This document shows positions 16,416 through 24,094 of a DNA stretch of 26,337 bases, in pieces. The notes beneath the pieces are model-generated. The model saw only the letters and a list, made by a program, of their open reading frames with translations, did not search any database and was not told where the DNA came from. The translations under genes and the position numbers were made by a program. This DNA is from a virus: positions 1 to 26,337 of IMG/VR virus record IMGVR_UViG_3300021959_000327, one strand, 5' to 3'. Each line of letters starts with the position of its first letter. Within the stretch, counting starts at the first letter, position 1.

Positions 16416-18074
16416 ATGGCAGACGATAGCATCTTTAAATTATTTGGTTTTGAATTACGTAGATCTGGAGACAAGAAAAAGAAAAGCCTCGAATCTATTG
16501 TTCCTCCTACCGACGATGACGGTGCAGGATATGTGACTGCCGCTGCTGGCCACTATGGTCAGTATATTAATATGGAAGGTGATAACTCTAAAGATAATCA
16601 CCAACTTATTCTTAGATATCGTGGTGTTGCGACACATCCTGAAGTAGATATGGCAATTGAAGAAATTGTCAACGAATCTATCACTGCTTCAGAACTAACA
16701 TCTAACCTCGAACTATCACTAGAAGATGTAGACGCCCCCGATAAAATCAAAGATCAAATTCAAGAAGAATTCGAAAACATCGTATCTATGTTGAAATTCA
16801 ACGATAATGGACACGATATTTTTCGTTCATGGTATGTTGATGGAAGAATCTATCATCACTTACTAGTGAACGAATCAAATCTTAAAGCTGGTATTCAAGA
16901 AATTAGACACATTGACGCATCCAAGATTCGTAAAGTCAAGAATGTAAAATATAAAAAGGACCCTGCAACAGGTGCAAAAATCGTTGAGAACGTCGATGAA
17001 TTTTATATTTACGAAGAAAAACCCGGCCAACAAAATTCAGCAGTAAAACTTTCTACTGATTCTATCAGTTATGTTACTTCTGGTCTATTGGATGAGACAA
17101 AAAAGAAAGTTGTTTCACACTTACACAAAGCGTTAAAACCTATCAATCAGTTGCGTATGATGGAAGACTCGTTGGTCATCTATCGTCTTGCTCGTGCGCC
17201 TGAACGTCGAATCTTTTACATCGATGTAGGTAACTTACCCCGTGGTAAGTCTGAACAGTATATGAAAGACATTATGGCTAAGTATCGTAACAAGTTGGTT
17301 TATGATGCAAATACGGGCGAATTGAAAGATGACCGTAAACATATGTCAATGTTGGAAGACTTTTGGTTACCCCGTCGAGAAGGTGGTCGAGGAACAGAAA
17401 TCTCTACTTTGCCTGGCGGTGATAACCTTGGGCAAATTGACGATATCATTTATTTCCAAAAGAGATTATATCGTGCATTAAATGTTCCTGTCAATCGATT
17501 GGAACAAGAAGCCCAATTTTCGTTGGGACGTTCTACTGAAATCTCAAGAGATGAGATTAAACTACAAAAATTTATAGACCGTTTACGAAGAAAGTTTTCT
17601 CAAGTATTCTTGGGTATGCTTCGCAAACAACTTCTGTTGAAAGGTATTATTACAGAACAAGATTGGGAAGAATGGCGTAATAACATTATAGTTGATTTTG
17701 TGAAAGATAATTATTTCACAGAACTTAAAGAAACCGAAATTATGAGAGAACGTTTCGGACTTCTTAATGAAGCGTCTGGGTTTGTTGGTAACTATCTCAG
17801 CAAAGAATGGATATGGAAAAATGTTCTTCGTTTGTCAGAAGATGATATGGAAGAAATGCAGAAACAGATTGATAATGAAAGTGACTCGGGCGACTCGGGC
17901 GAAGTAGATTTGGATAGAATGGGGAGTGAAGAAACTCCGGAACCGAAAGAAAAACCCGAAGCGGAACCCGAAGCGGAAGAAGAACCTAAACAAGAAAAAT
18001 ATATACCTACACACGAAGACGAACTTACTGAAGAATTGACAAGGTATATGGCAAGAATTAATGAACAAGATTGA
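16416..18074 (+). CDS. gp20: Portal vertex protein gp20
   Basis: This is the T4 gp20 portal, a dodecameric ring at the head vertex for DNA entry, neck binding and head assembly initiation. Diagnostic stretches are DKIKDQIQEEFENIVSMLKF, LKPINQLRMMEDSLVIYRLA, RAPERRIFYIDVGNLPRGKS, REGGRGTEISTLPGGDNLGQ and FQKRLYRALNVPVNRLE. The length of 552 residues is slightly above T4 (524). The C-terminus (about 486-535) is unusual: an S-D-S-G-D-S-G-E stretch and then a Glu/Pro-rich segment EETPEPKEKPEAEPEAEEEP, presumably a flexible crown extension toward the head interior. The last 14 bases overlap the collagen-like gene. The weak Shine-Dalgarno sequence (GGAAAG, 16404-16409) suits low expression. Confidence 0.96.
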   Translation: MADDSIFKLFGFELRRSGDKKKKSLESIVPPTDDDGAGYVTAAAGHYGQYINMEGDNSKDNHQLILRYRGVATHPEVDMAIEEIVNESITASELTSNLELSLEDVDAPDKIKDQIQEEFENIVSMLKFNDNGHDIFRSWYVDGRIYHHLLVNESNLKAGIQEIRHIDASKIRKVKNVKYKKDPATGAKIVENVDEFYIYEEKPGQQNSAVKLSTDSISYVTSGLLDETKKKVVSHLHKALKPINQLRMMEDSLVIYRLARAPERRIFYIDVGNLPRGKSEQYMKDIMAKYRNKLVYDANTGELKDDRKHMSMLEDFWLPRREGGRGTEISTLPGGDNLGQIDDIIYFQKRLYRALNVPVNRLEQEAQFSLGRSTEISRDEIKLQKFIDRLRRKFSQVFLGMLRKQLLLKGIITEQDWEEWRNNIIVDFVKDNYFTELKETEIMRERFGLLNEASGFVGNYLSKEWIWKNVLRLSEDDMEEMQKQIDNESDSGDSGEVDLDRMGSEETPEPKEKPEAEPEAEEEPKQEKYIPTHEDELTEELTRYMARINEQD

Positions 18075-19149
18075 TAAAATTTCTACTGCTTTTGCTGTTG
18101 TTCATACGCAGAAGGAAATTGAAAAACTTGAGAACAAAATATTTGATGTTCTCGAAGAAGTGCAAACTATTCAAGGTCCGTCAGGTCGTGATGGCAAACA
18201 AGGAGCAAAAGGTGATAAAGGGGTCAAAGGTGATCGAGGCGATAAAGGCGAACGCGGCGAACTTGGTGCCGACGGCGTTGATGGAGCACCAGGACCTGTT
18301 GGCGAGAAGGGAGAACGCGGTGAACAAGGTGAACAAGGACTTCAAGGTGTTGCTGGAATTGCTGGCAAGGATGGAGAACGCGGAGATCGTGGAGAACAAG
18401 GGCCGCAAGGAATACAAGGATTAAAGGGTGATCAAGGAGATCAAGGACCCAAAGGAGACACTGGAGCAACTGGTAACAGGGGTGAAAAAGGTGATCGCGG
18501 CATTGACGGAACCAAGGGAGACATGGGCCCACAGGGATCTAAGGGTGACAAAGGAGACAAAGGAGACAAAGGAGATTCTGGAGTTCGTGGAGAAAAGGGC
18601 GAACAGGGAGAGCGTGGCGAACAAGGGCCACAAGGAATACAAGGTGAAGCAGGACCAGATTATAAAGATAGGTTCGAAAACGCCTTAGAACAATTTAACG
18701 AAAGACTTACAGAAAATTCAGCCATAGTAAATAAAAATGTTGAACGTACCCTTGCTAATGTGCAAAAATCACTTTCGACCCTTGGTGGTGGTGGTTCATA
18801 CAAACTGTTGGACAATGCAGATGTAGAAGCAACCAAATTATCTACAGTGCAGGGAGACAGTATTTTAATATACGACCCACTCAAGAAAAAATTTGTGGTG
18901 GAAAGTTTTCTACAAATCATAGACAGGATAAAAGCAGATTTGGAAGTACAATATAACAGATTAATCGATACCGCCGGGAATTATATCTACATAGGTGAAT
19001 CTTTGCCTGGGACAGATCCTTCTTTGGCTAAATGGAGAATCAAAAGAGTAGATCAACAAGCTGGCGATGATTATGAGATATTATGGGCCGACGGCACAGC
19101 AGATTTTTCTAAAATATGGAATGATCGTCTAAGTTTCACATACTCATAA
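18061..19149 (+). CDS. Collagen-like virion protein, 362 residues
   Basis: Residues 1-38 form a helical, probably coiled-coil start ([20 protein letters not shown]). Residues 39-200 are 54 uninterrupted Gly-X-Y triplets rich in G-D-K, G-E-R and G-P-Q. The Lys-Gly-Asp/Glu pattern is known to stabilise bacterial collagens without hydroxyproline. Residues 201-245 are again helical ([20 protein letters not shown]), probably a trimerisation segment, and the tail (about 245-362) is a mixed domain ending with a beta-like stretch ([20 protein letters not shown]). I infer a rigid trimeric rod on the virion, such as a whisker or head/neck fibre. It starts inside the portal gene, so it is translationally coupled. 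In T4 this position is taken by prohead core genes. The function is unproven. Confidence 0.85.
   Translation: MNKIDKISTAFAVVHTQKEIEKLENKIFDVLEEVQTIQGPSGRDGKQGAKGDKGVKGDRGDKGERGELGADGVDGAPGPVGEKGERGEQGEQGLQGVAGIAGKDGERGDRGEQGPQGIQGLKGDQGDQGPKGDTGATGNRGEKGDRGIDGTKGDMGPQGSKGDKGDKGDKGDSGVRGEKGEQGERGEQGPQGIQGEAGPDYKDRFENALEQFNERLTENSAIVNKNVERTLANVQKSLSTLGGGGSYKLLDNADVEATKLSTVQGDSILIYDPLKKKFVVESFLQIIDRIKADLEVQYNRLIDTAGNYIYIGESLPGTDPSLAKWRIKRVDQQAGDDYEILWADGTADFSKIWNDRLSFTYS
18175..18660 (+). repeat. Collagen-type 9-base periodic repeat
   Basis: There are 54 consecutive codon triplets beginning with a Gly codon, giving a 9-base periodicity; the most regular part is near 18541-18575 (repeated aaaggagac units). 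The same periodicity keeps antisense and shifted frames open over this stretch without being coding evidence for them. Confidence 0.85.
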
Positions 19150-19150
19150 T

Positions 19151-19158
19151 TATAAATA
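19151..19158 (+). promoter_or_regulatory. T4-type late promoter
   Basis: A perfect TATAAATA begins one base after the collagen-like gene stop. The predicted start is near 19164, with a 62-base AT-rich leader before the ATG at 19226. GAACAT occurs within the leader at 19182-19187. Confidence 0.8.
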
Positions 19159-19225
19159 ACACATAATATAATAATATATTTGAACATCTTTGTTATTTTA
19201 ATCACACAATAGGAGTAATAACAAA

Positions 19226-21199
19226 ATGGCGCTGATTACAGATCCAGACAATTTGATAGATGCGGCCGTTGATTCCGCACAAAACATTTTTATCAACACA
19301 GCCACGCGAACTATTCAGATTCGGAATAATGTAGCGTCAGGTAATCCCAACAAAGGACCAGAACTATCTAACGATGGTGTCACGCACCAAGCGTTGTATT
19401 CTTTTTTGAAAGAACAGTGGAAGAATGACCCTAAAGCAAAAAACTTAATAGCCTATCCTTTTCCACTTATCGCAATTACACCAGAACAGTTCGAATGGCG
19501 GTTTGGTTGGTCTCCTATAGATGACACCACTCGTTCGTTTATCCGTACTGGGGGTTGGAGAGAATTCGATGTAGATAACACTACTCAATTGCGTGAATAC
19601 ATTGGTACTATCTCTCTTGGTAACATCCAAGGTACTCCGACTGAAGGTGATGCCGGATCTGTTAACCAACACAAAGTTTACTATGGTTTCTTTAACGCCA
19701 CCACAGGTGCTTCTGTTGCTGGTCCTACTGATTACACCTACTCCGGTGAAGCTAATCAGGCCATTGAGACTTATCGTGATTTAAACGGCGACGGATCTCC
19801 TGATTTCGATTATCGAACCCGTGTTTTAAGATTGTTTATTCGTTCACAACCTTATACTGGAGTACAAAACACTGTTGCTTGGACTTTCGACCAAACAGAT
19901 ACAACTGATATTGGTATCATTGGCGGTACAACCCTTCCTTTTAATACACAAAGATTTCCGTTGGTAGAAGGGGAAGATTTGAACATTAAAGATAGGGATG
20001 GTGCTAGTGTCACTGACGCTGTCATAGCCGCTGCTGATGCTGTTGGACAGAAATATTCTTTACAAGGTGACGGTCCTACAATTGATTATCTCGCGGCAGA
20101 CGAACTATCTAATACATTTGGTTACACACAGGATCTTCTGAGTGGACCGTTCAACTTTGGTGTTAAGATCGACGCGACTTCGCCAACTGTTACTCAGTTG
20201 TCTAACTCCGAATTGTACTCATGGGTACAGTATAACCTACGTCAAGATTCAGACATAGAATTTGCCGCTGGTACTGTTAAGAACGGTAAACTTGCTGACG
20301 AACTATTGGCGTTTGTTGGACCTACTTTGACCACGAAACTTGCAACTAACCTTGATCAAAGTGGTACGAAAACTGGTGTTGCGGTTACAAATATTCGTCC
20401 CGCTGACATCAACAACACTCAATTACGTGACACAAACAATAATGTACTGCAATCATTTCCGTTCTCTTCAACGGTTACTGTTACATTCTCATCAGATATT
20501 CTTGCAGATAGTGATCAAGCTAAAGCTTCAGTATATTACGATTACACACGGGAATATACAGGAACCTCGGTAGACATTTCGGGTGCCGGTGCTGCTAGTG
20601 TGTTTGGAAGTTCTTCTTTTGATAGTGCTACAATAACCCTTAGTGGTTTCTCTACTACTCCGTTGTCACCAACCAATAGTGAAGGTCTTGTGTCCACTGC
20701 AACTCCTGCCGACGCTTACTTCAAACTAACTGGTGCTACAAATGCTGATAATAATGTAATTTTTGGTGTAACTCAAAGATATACTGACAACTTATTTTCT
20801 GTCATTACGCTTGATGATACTCCCACATTAGTAGATGAAACAATTACTGGTGGTACAATTCGTACTCATCCCATTAACAGTCCATCAGCTTTGTTAGTCG
20901 ACTCTGCTGGCACCACCACTGAAAACACTGGTGGGGTTGTATCACTTCTTGCTACTCCTCCTCTGTATCAAGGGAATGAAAGAACTGTTAATGCTAGTGA
21001 CGAACTTGTGTTCTCATACGCATACGATGGTAACACTCAGAAGGATAGGGTATCGGGTGCTGACATTGCGATTAACATAAGAGCACTCGGTCTTGCATCT
21101 GGACAATGGGTGGAACAGAGAGCCACAGTGCAAAAAGTTGACAATAACCCTGTATCTGTAATTTCTGCGGTAGAAAGGAACTACAGTAACCCAGTATAA
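19226..21199 (+). CDS. Large virion structural protein, 657 residues
   Basis: The N-terminal ~130 residues (MALITDPDNLIDAAVDSAQN, DGVTHQALYSFLKEQWKNDP, LIAYPFPLIAITPEQFEWRF) match the beginning of a structural protein family I recall from marine T4-like phages; the exact role is not known. Residues 185-195 (DLNGDGSPDFD) form a dockerin/EF-type calcium loop pattern. The rest looks like beta-rich, Thr/Ser-rich domains. The protein ends E-R-N-Y-S-N-P-V, nearly the same as the 685-residue protein downstream. AGGAG at 19211-19215 supports the start. It is expressed from the promoter just upstream and is likely a fibre-, head- or baseplate-associated component. Alternatives cannot be separated from the sequence alone. 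Confidence 0.75.
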   Translation: MALITDPDNLIDAAVDSAQNIFINTATRTIQIRNNVASGNPNKGPELSNDGVTHQALYSFLKEQWKNDPKAKNLIAYPFPLIAITPEQFEWRFGWSPIDDTTRSFIRTGGWREFDVDNTTQLREYIGTISLGNIQGTPTEGDAGSVNQHKVYYGFFNATTGASVAGPTDYTYSGEANQAIETYRDLNGDGSPDFDYRTRVLRLFIRSQPYTGVQNTVAWTFDQTDTTDIGIIGGTTLPFNTQRFPLVEGEDLNIKDRDGASVTDAVIAAADAVGQKYSLQGDGPTIDYLAADELSNTFGYTQDLLSGPFNFGVKIDATSPTVTQLSNSELYSWVQYNLRQDSDIEFAAGTVKNGKLADELLAFVGPTLTTKLATNLDQSGTKTGVAVTNIRPADINNTQLRDTNNNVLQSFPFSSTVTVTFSSDILADSDQAKASVYYDYTREYTGTSVDISGAGAASVFGSSSFDSATITLSGFSTTPLSPTNSEGLVSTATPADAYFKLTGATNADNNVIFGVTQRYTDNLFSVITLDDTPTLVDETITGGTIRTHPINSPSALLVDSAGTTTENTGGVVSLLATPPLYQGNERTVNASDELVFSYAYDGNTQKDRVSGADIAINIRALGLASGQWVEQRATVQKVDNNPVSVISAVERNYSNPV

Positions 21200-21202
21200 A
21201 TA
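21195..21202 (+). promoter_or_regulatory. T4-type late promoter overlapping a stop codon
   Basis: A perfect TATAAATA includes the TAA stop of the 657-residue protein. The predicted start is near 21208, five bases before the GC-rich hairpin, and the leader to the ATG at 21251 is 43 bases with GAACAT at 21242-21247. Confidence 0.75.
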
Positions 21203-21212
21203 AGTGAATAAT

Positions 21213-21230
21213 GGGCACCTTCGGGTGCCC
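21213..21230 (+). terminator. UUCG hairpin: weak terminator or 5' leader stem-loop
   Basis: Seven perfect base pairs (GGGCACC / GGTGCCC) close a C(UUCG)G tetraloop, the especially stable type common in T4. An outer A-T stem (AATAA 21207-21211 with TTATT 21234-21238) can add stability. The tail CCTTTATT is a poor T-tract, and the structure sits right after a promoter, so it may stabilise the 5' end of a new mRNA as well as, or instead of, ending the upstream transcript. Confidence 0.65.
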
Positions 21231-21250
21231 CCTTTATTGGAGAACATATT

Positions 21251-21517
21251 ATGAAAATATCCTTAGACCAAACATGTGGTATACTTAATCGAAGTATTGA
21301 TGAAGTTCTTTATATTGCTAACAACGAGAAACGACTTCCCATATCTTTGGCACAAGATGAAGAGATAATGTATAACGAGGATGGTACAATAACATTTAAT
21401 GAAAACGTGGAAACCAAAGAACCTCAATGGTTTTTTCTATTAGAAGACGTACTTGCATTTAAAAAAGAAATGGACGAAGGACTTGTTGGAAAAGTAGAAA
21501 GTCATTTAAACGATTGA
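21251..21517 (+). CDS. Small protein, possible excisionase/AlpA-type winged helix, 88 residues
   Basis: I do not recognise the gene with certainty. The layout resembles a MerR/excisionase-type winged-helix unit: a first helix pair SLDQTCGILNRSIDEVLYIA, a wing-like RLPISL, an acidic linker, and a closing aromatic strand plus helix QWFFLLEDVLAFKKEMDE (compare W-x-F-x-x-x-D-V-x-A-F in such proteins). The protein is acidic overall, which is unusual for a DNA binder, so it may instead bind protein. TTGGAGA at 21237-21243 gives a good ribosome binding site. It is the first gene of a two-gene insert between two related large structural genes. Confidence 0.6.
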   Translation: MKISLDQTCGILNRSIDEVLYIANNEKRLPISLAQDEEIMYNEDGTITFNENVETKEPQWFFLLEDVLAFKKEMDEGLVGKVESHLND

Positions 21518-21524
21518 GTATATT

Positions 21525-21995
21525 ATGGGATGTGGTGAATGCACTGAGTGTTGCGAATTACTTGAAGTAAAATCATTAAAAGCGACACAAGGTAATATTA
21601 TTGAAACAATTGTCATAGATTCTCCAGCAGGAGAAATGTGCGGTTATTGCGAGAAAAATGTGGGTTGTAAAGTTCATAAGGAGCGGCCTAAGATTTGTCG
21701 CGACTTCTTATGTTCTTATGCACAACACGAAAATGCACCTCTGTTTATGAGACCAGATAAGTGTGGAATTATTTTTGAAAAAATTGACGAGGAAATGTTC
21801 ATAGGAACAGTGAGAGCAGAAGTCACAATAAGTGAACACGGTATGAATCAAATAAAGGTTTTTAATCAACAAGGATATAGTGTAGTTTTAAGAAAACACG
21901 ACACATTACAACCTATGTTATATCCCCGTGATGGTGTGGAAAAATTTAATCTTCTCAAAAAGTTTCTAAAATTGGTAAAGATGAACAATGGCTAA
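21525..21995 (+). CDS. YkgJ-type cysteine-cluster (metal-binding) protein, 156 residues
   Basis: The N-terminal C-x-x-C-x-x-C-C (Cys3, 6, 9, 10), a second group (Cys39, 42, 48) and the highly typical R-P-K-I-C-R-D-F-L-C (Cys58, Cys63) match the YkgJ/UPF0153 family, which binds zinc or iron (possibly an Fe-S cluster) and whose biochemical role is unsettled. The C-terminal ~85 residues are unlike the family core and end in a basic segment. In the phage it may be an assembly or modification accessory; no virion role can be claimed. The ribosome binding site is weak (GAG at 21516-21518), seven bases separate it from the preceding stop, and it overlaps the next gene by eight bases, so all three genes are probably coupled. 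Confidence 0.75.
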   Translation: MGCGECTECCELLEVKSLKATQGNIIETIVIDSPAGEMCGYCEKNVGCKVHKERPKICRDFLCSYAQHENAPLFMRPDKCGIIFEKIDEEMFIGTVRAEVTISEHGMNQIKVFNQQGYSVVLRKHDTLQPMLYPRDGVEKFNLLKKFLKLVKMNNG

Positions 21996-24045
21996 CACAC
22001 CCACCACAGACTTAAATGATATCTATACCGATGGTGCTTGGGGCGAACCAGCCCGAGACGCTGGTGGGTCGACGCCAATTGTTGATGCAGAAGCATACCT
22101 GCAAGGAAACGATTGTAGTTCCCAAGCGCTTCGGGCGAACAAATCTGGTGCGTGTGGAGCAATGTATCAAGCGGTTACTGACCCCGCTGGTTTCACAGAT
22201 GGGACAGACGTTTTTCTCCTTTGGTGGTACTTTCTTTTTCCCAACGCACTTAACGAATTTAATGCAACCCAAGGTCTTGGTCAAGCGTTTCCAGGTCTGA
22301 ACGCGCCTGGCACTGAGTCTGGATATTTTTTAGGTGTAGGTTCTGGTGATGGTAATTCTTATCATTGGGCAGTAGGTGGAAGAGATTACGGTACGTATCC
22401 ATATGGCGGTTGGATTAATATTGCTATTGACCCTTCAACAGGTGCGACCAAAGCAGCAATTCAAGAGGGCACACCTACCGCAGGAACATATACTGCACTA
22501 ACTGCAACACCTAATCCTAGAATTGGTTTGAACCGTGGTCAGGGACATGCGGTAGATGCAGTTCGTTGGGGAAGAGCATCTATAATATTTACGGGTGGTT
22601 CTCCAGCTGGTACCTTTGACGATATGGCGGCACAAAACGATTTAGAAGCCAATCGTTGGGGAATATTTCAAGAAACTGCGGCAGGATATCTTTACAAAGG
22701 GAAACTAGAACTAGGAACAACTGGGGCATCTCTTTTATTTCAAGATTCGAATCAGAGTATATTGATTGATGATACTCGATATTGTTATCCCGAATTTAAT
22801 CTTATTGAAGTTAATAACGCAAGCTCGAATATCATATGGGAAAATGTTGTAGTGAGTAAAGGGGTTGCATATGGTAGTACAATAGATTCGTCGAGAGGTA
22901 ATTTAATTGTTAATGATGACGCAACTACAAACTTAAAAGGTTGTTCATTTACTGATATGGGGTTTTTCAATTTTGGTTCTAATTCTACTAACACGGATGT
23001 AACATTTCGAAGAACAGATGTTGTCAGACAGAACGGAGCGACGTTCACTAATTGTGATTTCGAAGCGACTCATGATTCTGCTCACGCATTACACGTTAGT
23101 GATTCAGGAAACGATATAAGTTTAATTACTGGTTGTAGTTTTATAGCAACACCCAATAAGTCAAATCATGCGATACGTCTAGGAGACGTTGCCCAAACCA
23201 AAACAATTAATTTTTCAGGTAATACTCTGACAGATTATACTGCGGGAACTACTGGTGATTTTGTCGGCACAACAGGAACAGATAGTGCAGCAATAGAAGT
23301 TAACGTAGCAACAAGCCAAACATTAACCATTAACGTTATTAACAATTCTTCTATTCCGTCTATTCAAAATCTTGGTGCGGGGACGGTTTCTATTGTTCAA
23401 TCGGCTACAGTTTCGTTGACTCGTTTGTTGGGTAATACAGAAATTAGTGTACTTGATAACCCATCACCATATTCTGCAACTTCATTACCCGCCCCGAGTG
23501 TGACAACTGTTTCGTCAACTGAGAGAATAAGTGCAGACACATTTGTTGGAGACAATACAAACTATTATCAAATCAATACTGGTGGTACATTCGTTACGAT
23601 TGATGCAGTAGGTTCTGCTGTGTTTAGTAATTTCCCTGGCGTGTTACAGGACACAAACGCAACTAATCCTAGAGCATTAGCCGATGGTGACAAGATACGA
23701 ATCGTAGTTCGAGATGATGATACCAACCCATCATTACAATTGTTTGATGAGTTTGAGGTTGATGCAGACCCAACAGCACCGACTACTACTTCGATAATCA
23801 CAAAAACACTTTCCTCTGGGTTTACTTCTGCGTTTGGAACTGCAATTACTGGTGCAAATTCTAAAACAGTCACAGTAGAAAAAGTAGACGCCAGATTCCA
23901 ATTTGGAACGCCCGTTGGTAACGTACTAGATGTCTTGGCATTTAGAACTGGGTCAGATCCCGTTTTAACATTAAACATTGTTGCTGAAACGGGTAATATA
24001 CCATTGACTCAGGTCGGTGACAGAAACTACAGCAATCCAGCATAA
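21988..24045 (+). CDS. Large beta-rich virion protein with beta-helix-like region, 685 residues
   Basis: The N-terminal ~260 residues look like a jelly-roll domain (TDGTDVFLLWWYFLFPNALN, GYFLGVGSGDGNSYHWAVGG, RYGRASI-like VDAVRWGRASIIF). Residues ~265-460 show the rung pattern of a right-handed beta-helix (IIWENVVVSKG, GCSFTDMGFFNF, NCDFEATHD, ITGCSFIATPNKSNHAIRLG). A Thr/Ser-rich beta segment follows, and the protein ends D-R-N-Y-S-N-P-A, sharing six identical residues (RNYSNP) with the end of the 657-residue protein. Related phage structural proteins are known to me in pattern but not in function. A fibre- or spike-like virion component is the likely role. It starts within the last codons of the YkgJ-type gene. 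Confidence 0.75.
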   Translation: MANTPTTDLNDIYTDGAWGEPARDAGGSTPIVDAEAYLQGNDCSSQALRANKSGACGAMYQAVTDPAGFTDGTDVFLLWWYFLFPNALNEFNATQGLGQAFPGLNAPGTESGYFLGVGSGDGNSYHWAVGGRDYGTYPYGGWINIAIDPSTGATKAAIQEGTPTAGTYTALTATPNPRIGLNRGQGHAVDAVRWGRASIIFTGGSPAGTFDDMAAQNDLEANRWGIFQETAAGYLYKGKLELGTTGASLLFQDSNQSILIDDTRYCYPEFNLIEVNNASSNIIWENVVVSKGVAYGSTIDSSRGNLIVNDDATTNLKGCSFTDMGFFNFGSNSTNTDVTFRRTDVVRQNGATFTNCDFEATHDSAHALHVSDSGNDISLITGCSFIATPNKSNHAIRLGDVAQTKTINFSGNTLTDYTAGTTGDFVGTTGTDSAAIEVNVATSQTLTINVINNSSIPSIQNLGAGTVSIVQSATVSLTRLLGNTEISVLDNPSPYSATSLPAPSVTTVSSTERISADTFVGDNTNYYQINTGGTFVTIDAVGSAVFSNFPGVLQDTNATNPRALADGDKIRIVVRDDDTNPSLQLFDEFEVDADPTAPTTTSIITKTLSSGFTSAFGTAITGANSKTVTVEKVDARFQFGTPVGNVLDVLAFRTGSDPVLTLNIVAETGNIPLTQVGDRNYSNPA

Positions 24046-24053
24046 AAAAAACT

Positions 24054-24061
24054 TATAAATA
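24054..24061 (+). promoter_or_regulatory. T4-type late promoter
   Basis: A perfect TATAAATA lies nine bases after the preceding stop. The predicted start is near 24067, with a 28-base leader to the ATG at 24095. Confidence 0.8.
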
Positions 24062-24094
24062 GAGATTAATAACGCAAGGAATTCGGAGTAATAA

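Noticed and set aside
18061-18074. Programmed frameshift fusing the portal and the collagen-like protein
   Set aside because: No slippery heptamer is present in the 14-base overlap, and an ATG in the overlap explains separate translation.
18175-18660. CRISPR-like or tandem-repeat array
   Set aside because: The repeats are 9-base, codon-aligned and imperfect; there are no unique spacers.
18181-18920. Several open frames on the minus strand and in the +2 frame over the collagen-like gene
   Set aside because: They arise from the 9-base Gly-X-Y periodicity, lack ribosome binding sites and encode low-complexity sequence; the + strand collagen frame explains the region.
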